Below, piece after piece: positions 52,135-61,644 of a stretch of DNA of 64,000 nucleotides (positions within the stretch are counted from its first letter, which is position 1; each line of letters begins with the position of its first letter). Location: positions 1 through 64,000 of the forward strand of contig NZ_JACXJA010000014.1 in NCBI RefSeq assembly GCF_014705615.1. Direction: 5' to 3'. The DNA comes from Paenibacillus oceani (GTDB lineage Bacteria > Bacillota > Bacilli > Paenibacillales > NBRC-103111). The position numbers were made by a program, and so were the translations under genes. A model generated the notes under the pieces. That model was given only the letters and a program-made list of their open reading frames with translations. It was not told the DNA's origin and ran no database searches.

Positions 52135-53994
52135 ATGAAAGAAGATTTGCGTAAAGCGCTCGGACAGCGGGTGTTGATCGGCGACGGAGCGATGGGGACG
52201 TTTTTGTATCAGCAGGGGTTCCCGGTAGGCGTCTCTTATGAAGAATACAACCTGCTGAAGCCCGAAGTCATTGCCGACGTTCACCGTCAATATTATGAAG
52301 CCGGAGCGAGACTGATCGAAACGAATACGTTCTCGGCGAACAGGGAGAAGCTGTCCAAATTCGGACTCGATCAGGACGTGCGGGCAATCAACCAGTCCGG
52401 CGTCGAGCTCGCCCGGCAGGCGGTCGGCGAAGACGCCTACGTTATCGGCGCGGTAGGCTCGATCCGGGCGGCCCGCCGCCGCAACGTCATTCCGGAGCAA
52501 CTGGAGCGCGATTACCGGGAACAGATGGAGGCGCTGCTGGAGGCGGGAGTTGACGGCCTGCTGCTGGAAACCTTTTACGATATGGAAGAGATTGTGCTTG
52601 CGCTTCGTGTGGCGCGGCAGTTAACCGGGTTGCCGGTCATCGGCCAGTTTGCGACCGACGGCGGGGCGATGACGAACGACGGCGTCGATTATCAGACCGC
52701 TTTCGAACAGCTTCACGCCGAAGGGGCGGACGTACTCGGCTTTAATTGCCACAGCGGTCCGAACGGAATCATCCGCACGCTGGAGAAGCTTCGCCCGGTT
52801 CCCGGAGTTCCGTTCTCGATTTTTCCGAATGCGGGATTGCCGAGTTATGTGGACGGGAAGTACACGTTCGGCTCCAAGCCGGATTATTTTGCGGAGAACG
52901 CGCTGAAGTTCGCCGATCTCGGAGCGCGTCTCATCGGCGGCTGCTGCGGAACGACGCCTGAGCATATCGCCGCGATGGCGAAAGCCTTGGAGCATTACGT
53001 GCCGAGCTCGGCAGGGCGTGCCGTCGGCAGCGCCGGTCCGGTTAAGCCGGCCTCGCCAGACGCCGGAACGGTTGCGGTTTCGCAGCCGTCGGGCGCGGCG
53101 GAGCCTTCGCTGCTCGAGCTCGTTCAGGAGCGGCATACGGTGATCGTCGAATGGGACACGCCGAAAGATCTGGACATCAGCAAGTTTATGGAAGGGGCGA
53201 AGGCGCTCAAGGAAGCGGGCGCAGATTCGATCACGATGGCCGACAATGCGCTGGCCGTCACCCGGATGAGCAACCTTCCGCTCGGCATACTCGTCAAGGA
53301 GAAGCTGGGCGTTCGCCCGCTGCTGCACATCGCTTGCCGCGACCGCAACCTGATCGGCACGCAATCCCATCTGATGGGCATGCATGCGCTCGGACTCGAT
53401 CATACGCTCGTCATTACCGGCGATCCGTCGAGATTCGGCGATTTGCCGGGCTCCAGCTCGGTTTATGACATGACTTCGTTCGAGATGATCCGCTTGATCA
53501 AGCAGTTGAACGAGGGCGTCGCTTTCTCCGGCAAGCCGTTGAAGCATAAGTCGAAGTTTATCGTTGCCGCGGCGTTTGATCCCAACGTCAAGTACTTGGA
53601 GAAAGCGGTGCAGCGGCTGGAGAAAAAAATCGTGGCAGGCGCCGATTTTATTATGACGCAGCCGGTGTATGACGCGAAGCTGATCGAGAACGTGTACGAG
53701 TCGACGAAGCACCTGAACGTGCCGATCTTTATCGGATTTATGCCTATCGTCAGCGAAGGCAACGCGACGTTTCTGCATAACGAAGTTCCGGGCATTAAGC
53801 TGTCGGAGGAAGTGCGCGGACGAATGGCGGGTCTCAGCGGCGAGTCCGGCCGCGCGATGGGCGTGCAGATTACGAAGGAGCTGCTGGACGTGGCGATGCC
53901 GAGGTTCAAAGGCATCTACATCATGACGCCGATGCACTTTTACGGCATGAGCGCTCAGCTGACCCAGTACGTTTGGGAGAAGTCGGGGCGCTGA
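52135..53994 (+). CDS. Bifunctional homocysteine S-methyltransferase/methylenetetrahydrofolate reductase
   Basis: A 619-residue fusion of the B. subtilis YitJ type. The N-terminal Hcy-binding domain (about 1-285) starts with GDGAMGTFLYQQGFPVGVSYEEYNL and carries the zinc site GFNCHSGPNG and IGGCCGTTPEHIAA. A Pro/Ala linker (about 285-320) leads to a MetF-like TIM barrel (about 325-610) with VEWDTPKDLDIS, LGLDHTLVITGDPSRFGD, FIMTQPVYDA and GIYIMTPMHFYG. It would supply and use methyl groups for methionine synthesis. The ATG at 52135 has GAGG upstream. Only 85 bases precede it, too few for the SAM riboswitch found before yitJ in B. subtilis. Confidence 0.92.
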   Translation: MKEDLRKALGQRVLIGDGAMGTFLYQQGFPVGVSYEEYNLLKPEVIADVHRQYYEAGARLIETNTFSANREKLSKFGLDQDVRAINQSGVELARQAVGEDAYVIGAVGSIRAARRRNVIPEQLERDYREQMEALLEAGVDGLLLETFYDMEEIVLALRVARQLTGLPVIGQFATDGGAMTNDGVDYQTAFEQLHAEGADVLGFNCHSGPNGIIRTLEKLRPVPGVPFSIFPNAGLPSYVDGKYTFGSKPDYFAENALKFADLGARLIGGCCGTTPEHIAAMAKALEHYVPSSAGRAVGSAGPVKPASPDAGTVAVSQPSGAAEPSLLELVQERHTVIVEWDTPKDLDISKFMEGAKALKEAGADSITMADNALAVTRMSNLPLGILVKEKLGVRPLLHIACRDRNLIGTQSHLMGMHALGLDHTLVITGDPSRFGDLPGSSSVYDMTSFEMIRLIKQLNEGVAFSGKPLKHKSKFIVAAAFDPNVKYLEKAVQRLEKKIVAGADFIMTQPVYDAKLIENVYESTKHLNVPIFIGFMPIVSEGNATFLHNEVPGIKLSEEVRGRMAGLSGESGRAMGVQITKELLDVAMPRFKGIYIMTPMHFYGMSAQLTQYVWEKSGR

Positions 53995-54080
53995 GAACGC
54001 CCGGAGCCCTTGGGACAGCTCTCTTTTCCACTTGTCCCCTCTTGCAAAATGAATTAGAATAGGGTATGGATGTGATACCC

Positions 54081-54968
54081 ATGGTTCAAAGCATGACCGG
54101 ATTCGGTCAATCCGGCCGTTCCGTTTGCGGCTGCCGGCTGCAGGTCGAGATGAGATCGGTCAACCACCGGTACTCGGAAATCTCCGTCCGTATTCCCCGC
54201 GAATGGATGCGGCTGGAAGACAAGGTGAAACGGATCGTTCAGCACTCCGTCAAGCGCGGGAAAGTGGACGTGTCCGTCACCGTCGAGAAGGAACCGGGGA
54301 CGGCAGCCCTTGCGGAGATCGACTGGCCGCTTGCCGAATCATACCGCCTGGCGGCGGAACAGATTAAGGAACGGTTCGCTTTCAGCGACTCTCTCTCGCT
54401 GAGGGATATCCTCGCTCTGCCCGGGATCGTATCGTTTCGGGATTCGGGGATGGCGGCGGATCATTTCACGGAACCGCTGCTGGAATGCGTGCGGGAAGCG
54501 GCAGCCGGCATGCTGGAGATGAGGCGCGCGGAAGGTGGCCATCTGGCGGTCGAAGTTGCCGGACGGCTCGACCGGTTGGAACGTTTGAGACGGGAAACGG
54601 CCGAGTGGGCTCCGAAAGCGGTGGAAGAGTACAAATTGAAGCTGCATCAGCGTCTGACCGGGCTGCTGGGCGAATCCGCCGGTTTGCTGCCGGACGATCC
54701 CAGGCTGCTTACCGAAGCAGCCGTTATGGCGGACCGTTCGGATATCCGGGAGGAGCTCGTCCGGCTCGAGAGCCACATCGGTCAATGCCGCAAGCTGCTA
54801 GCAACAGACGAGCCTGCCGGACGCAAGCTGGACTTTCTGAATCAGGAGATGAATCGGGAAGTCAATACGATCGGTTCCAAGTCAGGGCATCTCGAGATCG
54901 TCGGCAGGGTCGTCGAGATGAAGGCGGAACTTGAGAAAATACGCGAACAAGCGCAAAATATCGAGTAA
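54081..54968 (+). CDS. yloC: YicC/YloC-family endoribonuclease
   Basis: A 295-residue protein of the YicC family: VQSMTGFGQSGRSVCGCRLQVEMRSVNHRYSEISVRIPREW at the N-terminus and RKLDFLNQEMNREVNTIGSKSGHLEIVGRVVEMKAELEKIREQAQNIE at the C-terminus, both diagnostic. E. coli YicC and B. subtilis YloC have been described as endoribonucleases. The ATG at 54081 gives the usual N-terminus and has GGATGTGA as ribosome site; an ATG at 54066 was rejected. It begins the conserved yloC-remA-gmk-rpoZ operon. Confidence 0.92.
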   Translation: MVQSMTGFGQSGRSVCGCRLQVEMRSVNHRYSEISVRIPREWMRLEDKVKRIVQHSVKRGKVDVSVTVEKEPGTAALAEIDWPLAESYRLAAEQIKERFAFSDSLSLRDILALPGIVSFRDSGMAADHFTEPLLECVREAAAGMLEMRRAEGGHLAVEVAGRLDRLERLRRETAEWAPKAVEEYKLKLHQRLTGLLGESAGLLPDDPRLLTEAAVMADRSDIREELVRLESHIGQCRKLLATDEPAGRKLDFLNQEMNREVNTIGSKSGHLEIVGRVVEMKAELEKIREQAQNIE

Positions 54969-55077
54969 CCGGCCGCATTTTAAAGTATGAGCGCACATCG
55001 ATAAGGCAAGAATAGTGCAAGGCTGCTAAGGCTGCGAGACAACGGGCCAACGGTCTTGAATTCGTAGGAGGGCAATG

Positions 55078-55341
55078 ATGGCCATTAAATTGATCAATAT
55101 CGGCTTCGGAAATATCGTATCCGCAAACCGGATCATCTCGATCGTCAGTCCGGAATCCGCGCCAATCAAGCGGATCATTCAGGAGGCGCGCGACCGGCAT
55201 ATGCTGATTGACGCCACGTACGGCAGACGTACCCGCGCGGTGATTATCACCGACAGCGACCATGTCATTTTATCCGCCGTACAACCGGAAACGGTGGCGC
55301 ATCGACTTACTAACAATAAGGACGATGATCATGACGAGTAA
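55078..55341 (+). CDS. remA: Extracellular matrix regulator RemA
   Basis: An 87-residue protein almost identical in plan to B. subtilis RemA (YlzA, DUF370): [76 protein letters not shown]. RemA is a DNA-binding activator of biofilm matrix and osmoprotection genes. GGAGGGC lies before two successive ATG codons (55075, 55078); the second gives the standard N-terminus. It overlaps the start of gmk by 11 bases. Confidence 0.94.
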   Translation: MAIKLINIGFGNIVSANRIISIVSPESAPIKRIIQEARDRHMLIDATYGRRTRAVIITDSDHVILSAVQPETVAHRLTNNKDDDHDE

Positions 55342-55957
55342 TGCGGGCGACAAAGGCCTTTTGATCGTGCTGTCCGGCCCGTCCGGCGTAGGCAAAGGAA
55401 CCGTATGCTCCATGCTTCGCAAGCTGGCACCGGAACTGGTATATTCCGTTTCCGCTACGACCCGCTCGCCGCGCGCAGGAGAAACGGAAGGCGATAATTA
55501 TTTTTTTACATCCAAAGATAAATTCCGTTCGATGATCGAAAAAGACGAGCTGCTGGAGTGGGCCGAATACGTAGGCAACTACTATGGAACTCCCCGGAGC
55601 TTCGTCCGAGACACGATCAACGCAGGTAAAGATATTATTTTGGAGATCGAAGTGCAAGGCGCGATGAAGGTCAAGCAGAAGTTTCCGGAAGGCGTCTTTA
55701 TTTTCCTGATGCCTCCGTCGCTTGATGAACTGAAAAACCGGATCGAAACCCGAGGGACCGAAACCGACGAATCGATCCGCAACCGGTTGTCCGTAGCGGT
55801 TGACGAAATCAGGCTGCTCGAGCATTACGATTACGCGGTCGTCAACGACCAGGTGGAAACAGCCTGCTCCCGCATCCGCTCGATCATTACGGCCGAACAT
55901 TGCAAGCGCGAACGGATTATGCCTTATGTGAATTCTTGGATGGAAGAGGTGCGTTAA
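55331..55957 (+). CDS. gmk: Guanylate kinase
   Basis: A 208-residue GMP kinase. P-loop GPSGVGKGT near residue 15, [19 protein letters not shown], the GMP-binding segment [19 protein letters not shown], and [11 protein letters not shown]. It converts GMP to GDP with ATP. An ATG at 55325 is a possible alternative start; 55331 has better spacing from AAGGAC. Three bases separate it from rpoZ. Confidence 0.95.
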   Translation: MTSNAGDKGLLIVLSGPSGVGKGTVCSMLRKLAPELVYSVSATTRSPRAGETEGDNYFFTSKDKFRSMIEKDELLEWAEYVGNYYGTPRSFVRDTINAGKDIILEIEVQGAMKVKQKFPEGVFIFLMPPSLDELKNRIETRGTETDESIRNRLSVAVDEIRLLEHYDYAVVNDQVETACSRIRSIITAEHCKRERIMPYVNSWMEEVR

Positions 55958-55960
55958 AAG

Positions 55961-56173
55961 ATGTTATACCCATCGATCGACCTGCTTATCAACAAAGTGG
56001 ACAGCAAATATTCGCTCGTCGTAGCGGCATCTAAGCGGGCCCGCATGCTGCGGGACGGATCCAAGACCGATCTGAAAGCCCAGCACGCCAGCAAGCATGT
56101 CGGAGTTGCGCTCGAAGAAATCTACGGCGATTACATTCACGTGGAGTCGCAAAATAGAGAAAACAAACAGTAA
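55961..56173 (+). CDS. rpoZ: RNA polymerase omega subunit
   Basis: A 70-residue omega protein: MLYPSIDLLINKVDSKYSLVVAASKRARML, then HASKHVGVALEEIYGDYI. It binds the beta-prime subunit and aids RNA polymerase assembly. It is the last gene of the yloC-remA-gmk-rpoZ unit, and a hairpin with a T tract follows. Confidence 0.93.
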   Translation: MLYPSIDLLINKVDSKYSLVVAASKRARMLRDGSKTDLKAQHASKHVGVALEEIYGDYIHVESQNRENKQ

Positions 56174-56198
56174 GAGAACATGTACGTTTCGTATGACG

Positions 56199-56227
56199 AC
56201 AACCTGTCACAGGTTGTTATTTTTTTC
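56199..56227 (+). terminator. Terminator between rpoZ and coaBC
   Basis: ACAACCTG-TCA-CAGGTTGT followed by TATTTTTTT. It divides the yloC-rpoZ unit from the coaBC-rsmB unit, at least partly. Confidence 0.8.
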
Positions 56228-56289
56228 TCTTCCCAGGTTGAGGGACGCAGCCGGATGGATGTCATTGATCAGATGGAGAGGTGAGCAGG

Positions 56290-57507
56290 ATGCAAGGAAA
56301 AACGATCGTGCTCGGAGTTACCGGAGGAATAGCGTGTTTCAAGGCGGCTGCGCTGTGCAGCAAACTCGTGCAAGCGGGGGCGGACGTACGGGTGATTATG
56401 ACGGAGTCTGCGACCAGGTTTGTCGCCCCGCTGACGTTCCAGACGCTGTCAAGACATGATGTTGCGGTGGATACATTCGACGAGAAGGATGCTTCCGTCG
56501 TGTCGCATATTCATTTGGCGGACAGCGCCGATCTGGTTGTCGTTGCACCGGCTACTGCGAACATAATCGCCAAAATGACGCATGGCCTGGCCGATGATAT
56601 GCTCAGCACGACGCTGCTCGCGACGGAGGCGCCGGTGCTGGTTGCGCCTGCCATGAACGTGCATATGTACGTGCATCCGGCCGTAACGGCGAATATGCAA
56701 ACGTTGCGAGACCGCGGCGTTTCTTTCGTCGAGCCGGGCGAAGGGCAGCTGGCCTGCGGTTACGTCGGCAAAGGAAGGTTGGCGGAACCGGAAGAAATGA
56801 TGGCGGCCATCGAACGGATGCTGAATCCGGCAAAACCGCTCTCCGGGCTGAAGGTGATCGTAACGGCAGGGGGAACGGTGGAGCGAATCGATCCGGTCCG
56901 CTACATCACGAACGATTCGTCGGGCAAGATGGGGTATGCGATTGCGGAAACCGCGAAGCGGATGGGAGCGGACGTCACGGTTGTTACGGGTAAAGCGACG
57001 GCGGCTTTGCCGGCTGGAGTCAAGGTCGTCCATGTCGAGTCGACGGCCGATATGATGAACGCGGTATTGTCACGCTTCGAGGACGCGGATATCGTCATTA
57101 AAGCGGCTGCTCCGTCGGACTATCGTCCGGCTCTTCGGTCCGACAAAAAAATTAAGAAGAAAGACGAGACGATGACGCTGGAGCTCGTCAAAAATCCGGA
57201 TATTTTGCAAACGCTTGGCCAGCGAAAGGCGAAGCAGTTCCTCGTCGGCTTCGCCGCAGAAACGGATAACGGGGAACAGTATGCGATGGACAAGCTGGCC
57301 CGTAAAAATTGCGATCTGCTTGTGCTTAATGATGTGACGGTGCCGGGTGCGGGGTTCGGAACGGATACGAACATCGTAAGCGTGTACGACAAAGACGGTC
57401 TGGTGGAATCGCTGCCGCAAATGAGCAAGCTGGACGTCGCGCAGAACCTGCTGAGCCTTGTAGCGTTACGGTTGAATACACGCGGCGGGAGTGATCGCCA
57501 TGACTAA
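56290..57507 (+). CDS. coaBC: Phosphopantothenoylcysteine decarboxylase/phosphopantothenate-cysteine ligase
   Basis: A 405-residue bifunctional enzyme of coenzyme A synthesis. The N-terminal flavoprotein (CoaC) has LGVTGGIACFKAAALCSKLV, VAPATANIIAKMTHGLADDMLSTT, the PAMN motif PAMNVHMYVHP and ACGYVGKGRLAEPEE. The C-terminal ligase (CoaB) has VIVTAGGTVERIDPVRYITNDSSGKMGYAIAE and LVGFAAETDN. The ATG at 56290 has GAGGTGAG upstream. Its end overlaps the priA start by eight bases. Confidence 0.95.
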   Translation: MQGKTIVLGVTGGIACFKAAALCSKLVQAGADVRVIMTESATRFVAPLTFQTLSRHDVAVDTFDEKDASVVSHIHLADSADLVVVAPATANIIAKMTHGLADDMLSTTLLATEAPVLVAPAMNVHMYVHPAVTANMQTLRDRGVSFVEPGEGQLACGYVGKGRLAEPEEMMAAIERMLNPAKPLSGLKVIVTAGGTVERIDPVRYITNDSSGKMGYAIAETAKRMGADVTVVTGKATAALPAGVKVVHVESTADMMNAVLSRFEDADIVIKAAAPSDYRPALRSDKKIKKKDETMTLELVKNPDILQTLGQRKAKQFLVGFAAETDNGEQYAMDKLARKNCDLLVLNDVTVPGAGFGTDTNIVSVYDKDGLVESLPQMSKLDVAQNLLSLVALRLNTRGGSDRHD

Positions 57508-60124
57508 GGAAGGCGCAACGGCGCCTTCCGCGTTGTATGACGGGGCGCTACTGCAAGGCGATCTGTTCGGGGAGCGCCGTCTCTATGCGCAGGTGATCGT
57601 GGATGTGCCGGCCAAACAGACGAACCGACCGTTCGACTACATCGTGCCTCCCCAGCTTCAGTCCTGGGTTGCGGTCGGCAGCCGTGTCGGAGTTCCGTTC
57701 GGCCCCCGGACGCTGCAAGGTTTCGTCGTCGGCATGTCGGACCGGACTAGTATGGATGCTGGCAAGCTGAAGCCGGTAGAGCAAGTGCTCGATTTGGTTC
57801 CTCCGCTGAACCCGGAGCTGGTCGATCTGGCCCGGTGGATGAGCCGGACGTATATATGCCACGAGATTACGGCGCTCCAAGCGATGATTCCGGGAGCGTT
57901 AAAGGCCAAATACGAGAAAATGATCGCTTTTGCCGGAGAAGAGACCCACTCGCCTGCCGGGGAGACCGGGAGACAAGCGTATATGTTTGCCCGCAGTCCG
58001 GAGGAAGAGAATATCGTTGCCTTTGTGAAGCAAAAAGGCGCGGTACCGGCGGAAGCGCTGCTTCGCCGTTTTCCCGATGCCAGCCTGATGCTGAGAAATT
58101 TGCTGGAGCAAGGAATACTGGCCGAGATCAACTCGGTGAAGGACCGGATGAACGCCAAGAAGGTGCTGTATGTCGAGGCGGCTGCGGACCGGGCGACGAT
58201 GCTGGAGCAAGCGGAGAAGCTGGGAGCCGGGGCGAAACGGCAAAAAGAGCTGATGGTTTTTTTCGCCGGGCAGCCGGAGCCGCTGCCGCTCGCAGAGCTG
58301 ACCGAGAAATTGAACATAAGCGCAGGCTCGGTCAAGGCGCTTGCCGAGAAAGGCTGGCTGTCGGTTCAGGAGCGGGAGGTATACCGGGACCCGTATGCAG
58401 GCAGACAGTTTGCCAAAACGGAGCCGCTGCCGCTCACCGATCAGCAGCGCGGGGCGTTCGTTCCGATATCGGCTGCGCTCGAAGAGAGAGAGCACCGCGT
58501 CTTCCTGCTTCACGGCGTAACCGGCAGCGGAAAGACCGAAGTGTACCTGCAATCGATCCAGCAGTGTCTCGACCAAGGGCGGGAAGCGATCGTGCTCGTC
58601 CCGGAAATATCGCTCACTCCGCAAATGGTCGAACGGTTCAAGAGCCGGTTCGGCGATGCAGTCGCGGTGATGCACAGCCGCTTGTCCCAAGGCGAACGGT
58701 ACGACGAGTGGCGCAAAATCGGCACGAAGCAGGTAAGCGTCGTGATCGGCGCCCGCTCGGCTGTGTTCGCTCCGTTTACGAAGCTCGGCCTGATCATTAT
58801 CGACGAGGAGCACGAAGCTTCCTATAAACAGGAGGAGAGCCCGAAGTATCATGCCCGCGACGTGGCGGTTCAGCGCGCTTCGCATCAGGGGGCGGTCGTC
58901 GTGCTCGGCTCGGCGACGCCGTCGCTGGAAAGTTATGCCCGGACAAACGAACGTTCGGCAGACCGCTCCCCGTTCCAACTGCTGACGATGGAGGATCGTG
59001 TCGAAGGGCGTCCTCTGCCTGCCGTTCATATTGTCGATTTGCGGGAGGAGCTGAAGGAAGGCAACCGCTCCATGTTCAGCCGCGGCTTGTATAAAGCGAT
59101 TGAAGAACGGTTACACAAGAAAGAACAGACCGTATTGCTGTTAAACCGGCGCGGCTACTCGACTTTCGTCATGTGCCGGTCGTGCGGCTACGTCGTCCAA
59201 TGTCCGCACTGTGACATCTCGCTAACCTATCACCAGGTATCCCGGACGATGCGCTGTCATTATTGCGGCTTATCCGAGCCGGAACCGAAAAAATGCCCCA
59301 GCTGCGAAAGCGAGCATATCCGTTATTTCGGAACGGGGACCCAGCGGGTCGAAGAGGAGCTGGGCAAGCTGTTTCCCGGTATTCGCGTCATCCGGATGGA
59401 TGTGGACACGACTTCCGAGAAAGGCGCCCACGAACGGCTGCTGACCCGGTTCCGCAACAAGCAGGCGGATGTGCTGCTTGGCACCCAAATGGTGGCCAAA
59501 GGTCTTGATTTCCCGGACGTCACGCTTGTCGGCGTCATCGCGGCCGATACGGTGCTGCATCTGCCCGATTTCCGTGCGGCGGAGAAGACGTTCCAGCTGC
59601 TCACCCAGGTCGCCGGACGGGCGGGACGGCACAAGCTTCCCGGCGAAGTGTTTATCCAGACGTATACTCCCGATCATTACAGCATCGTAACCGCCAGCCA
59701 TCATGATTATGCCTCATTCCTGGAGACGGAGCTGGAAATGCGGAGAGAACGCGGATACCCGCCATACTGCGATTTGGTGCTGATCACCTTCTCCCACGAA
59801 CAGGTGCCGATGCTTGTCCGGGCGGGGGAATCGTTTGCCGTGAGACTGAAGGACAAGTGGAAGCGTTCGGGCGCCGGACCGGCACCAGAACGTGGAGGGT
59901 TGTGTGGCCGGGGGGTGGACGCGCCTTACTTCGAGGTGTACGGGCCTGTCGCGTCGCCGATCCCGCGAATCAAAGATAGATATCGGTTTCAATGCATGGT
60001 AAAATATCGGGGGGATATCGACGTCTCCGGGATGATCGCCGAAGTGGCGGCCGCGTTTGACGATACGGTGCGCCAGGAGAAGCTGCAGATCGGGATCGAC
60101 GTTAATCCGCAAGTGCTGATGTAG
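57500..60124 (+). CDS. priA: Primosomal protein N' (replication restart helicase)
   Basis: An 874-residue SF2 helicase. The N-terminal DNA-binding domain starts around YAQVIVDVPAKQTNRPFDYIVP. Walker A LLHGVTGSGKTEVY lies near 340 and DEEHEASYKQEE near 434. The cysteine-rich zinc region is CRSCGYVVQCPHCDISLTYHQ...CHYCGLSEPEPKKCPSCES near 558-600. It reloads the replisome at stalled forks. The total length exceeds many PriA proteins; a Gly/Arg-rich stretch at about 790-810 (KRSGAGPAPERGGLCGRG) appears inserted. The ATG at 57500 with GGGAGTGA is preferred over the GTG at 57491. Confidence 0.95.
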   Translation: MTKEGATAPSALYDGALLQGDLFGERRLYAQVIVDVPAKQTNRPFDYIVPPQLQSWVAVGSRVGVPFGPRTLQGFVVGMSDRTSMDAGKLKPVEQVLDLVPPLNPELVDLARWMSRTYICHEITALQAMIPGALKAKYEKMIAFAGEETHSPAGETGRQAYMFARSPEEENIVAFVKQKGAVPAEALLRRFPDASLMLRNLLEQGILAEINSVKDRMNAKKVLYVEAAADRATMLEQAEKLGAGAKRQKELMVFFAGQPEPLPLAELTEKLNISAGSVKALAEKGWLSVQEREVYRDPYAGRQFAKTEPLPLTDQQRGAFVPISAALEEREHRVFLLHGVTGSGKTEVYLQSIQQCLDQGREAIVLVPEISLTPQMVERFKSRFGDAVAVMHSRLSQGERYDEWRKIGTKQVSVVIGARSAVFAPFTKLGLIIIDEEHEASYKQEESPKYHARDVAVQRASHQGAVVVLGSATPSLESYARTNERSADRSPFQLLTMEDRVEGRPLPAVHIVDLREELKEGNRSMFSRGLYKAIEERLHKKEQTVLLLNRRGYSTFVMCRSCGYVVQCPHCDISLTYHQVSRTMRCHYCGLSEPEPKKCPSCESEHIRYFGTGTQRVEEELGKLFPGIRVIRMDVDTTSEKGAHERLLTRFRNKQADVLLGTQMVAKGLDFPDVTLVGVIAADTVLHLPDFRAAEKTFQLLTQVAGRAGRHKLPGEVFIQTYTPDHYSIVTASHHDYASFLETELEMRRERGYPPYCDLVLITFSHEQVPMLVRAGESFAVRLKDKWKRSGAGPAPERGGLCGRGVDAPYFEVYGPVASPIPRIKDRYRFQCMVKYRGDIDVSGMIAEVAAAFDDTVRQEKLQIGIDVNPQVLM

Positions 60125-60194
60125 CGAGCGCCTTGGCGCTTCCGGATCGATTAGGGAATGGATGACTTATGTTTTTGAAAGGAAGTGCTGATCC

Positions 60195-60680
60195 GTGGCC
60201 ATTCGAATTATAGTAAAAGAACCGGACCCGGTGCTTCGCGAGAAAGCGAAACCGGTTCCGAAAATTACACCAAACATTCACAAGCTGCTGGACGATATGG
60301 CGGATACGATGTACGATGCGGAGGGCGTCGGCCTGGCCGCGCCGCAGATCGGTATTTTGAAGCGGGTGATCGTAGTCGACGTAGGAGATGACAACGGGCT
60401 GATCGAGATGATCAATCCGGAGATCGTAAGCGCGGAGGGCGAGCAGCTCGGGCCGGAAGGATGTCTTAGCATTCCGGGGCTCAGAGGCGACGTTAACCGT
60501 TCGTTGACAATTACGATTAAAGGTCTGGACCGCAACGGTGACGAGCTCGTCATTACCGCTTCGGAGTTTCTGGCCCGCGCATTCCAGCACGAGGTCGATC
60601 ATTTGAACGGAGTGCTGTTTACCGATCTGGCCAAAAGCGTATACCGCGAAGAGGAACGGCAAAAAAAGGGCGAGGAGTGA
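60195..60680 (+). CDS. def: Peptide deformylase
   Basis: A 161-residue metallo-enzyme that removes the N-formyl group from new proteins. Motif [11 protein letters not shown], motif [10 protein letters not shown] with the metal-binding cysteine, and motif [12 protein letters not shown] are intact. Translation begins at GTG with AAAGGAAG upstream. It sits four bases before fmt, pairing the deformylase with the formyltransferase. Confidence 0.95.
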   Translation: MAIRIIVKEPDPVLREKAKPVPKITPNIHKLLDDMADTMYDAEGVGLAAPQIGILKRVIVVDVGDDNGLIEMINPEIVSAEGEQLGPEGCLSIPGLRGDVNRSLTITIKGLDRNGDELVITASEFLARAFQHEVDHLNGVLFTDLAKSVYREEERQKKGEE

Positions 60681-60684
60681 AGAC

Positions 60685-61644
60685 ATGAACGTCGTTTTCA
60701 TGGGAACGCCTGATTTTGCCGTTCCTTCCCTTCAAGTGCTGCTGGAGCAGGGCTACAACGTTGTGGCTGTCGTCACTCAGCCGGACCGGCCGAAAGGGCG
60801 CAAACGCGAGCTTGCGCCCACCCCGGTCAAAGCCGAAGCGATGAAGCACGGCATTCCGGTACTCCAACCGGTCAAGCTCCGCGATCCGGCAGCCGTTGAA
60901 GAGGTTAGCAGCTTCAAGCCGGATTTGATCGTAACGGCGGCTTACGGGCAAATTTTACCCAAATCGCTGCTGGCCGTGCCGCAGCATGGCTGCATTAACG
61001 TGCACGGCTCGCTTCTCCCGAAATACCGGGGCGGGGCGCCGATCCAGCATGCGGTTATGAACGGCGAGCCGGTAACCGGCGTCACGATTATGTATATGGC
61101 GGCGGGTCTCGATACCGGCGATATGATCTCGAACGTGGAAGTTCCGATTACCGACGAAGATACGGCGGGTACGTTGTTCGACAAGCTGAGCGTGGCGGGA
61201 GCCGAGCTGCTTCGCACGACTTTGCCCGAGCTGCTGGCCGGGCGTATCCAAGCGGTACAGCAAAACGAAGCCGATGCGACCTACTCCCCCAATATCTCCC
61301 GCGAGGACGAACGGATCGACTGGACGAAATCTTCGCTCCAGCTGTTTAATCAGATCCGCGGACTGAATCCGATGCCCGGCGCTTTTACGCTGCTTCACGG
61401 CGAAGTGTTTAAAGTATGGGCGAGCCGCAAACCCGCCGATGACGAGAGAACGAACGGTTCCGCAGGGAAAGTGAGGCCGGGGACTGTGCTGCAAATGACG
61501 GACGACGGACTGGAAGTCGCTACCGGAAGCGGTTCGATCTGGCTCACTCACGTTCAGCCCGCCGGCAAGAAGGCGATGAGCGTGTCCGACCTGAAGCGCG
61601 GCACACCGATTGCCAAAGGAACGGTATTGGGGGAAACGAATTGA
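60685..61644 (+). CDS. fmt: Methionyl-tRNA formyltransferase
   Basis: A 319-residue enzyme that formylates initiator Met-tRNA with 10-formyl-THF. It begins MNVVFMGTPDFAVPSLQVLLE, with the catalytic NVHGSLLPKYRGGAPIQHAVMNGE (Asn and His) and the GLDTGDMI segment. The C-terminal OB-like domain is present. GAGGAGTG precedes the ATG. Its TGA overlaps the TTG start of rsmB by four bases. Confidence 0.95.
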   Translation: MNVVFMGTPDFAVPSLQVLLEQGYNVVAVVTQPDRPKGRKRELAPTPVKAEAMKHGIPVLQPVKLRDPAAVEEVSSFKPDLIVTAAYGQILPKSLLAVPQHGCINVHGSLLPKYRGGAPIQHAVMNGEPVTGVTIMYMAAGLDTGDMISNVEVPITDEDTAGTLFDKLSVAGAELLRTTLPELLAGRIQAVQQNEADATYSPNISREDERIDWTKSSLQLFNQIRGLNPMPGAFTLLHGEVFKVWASRKPADDERTNGSAGKVRPGTVLQMTDDGLEVATGSGSIWLTHVQPAGKKAMSVSDLKRGTPIAKGTVLGETN

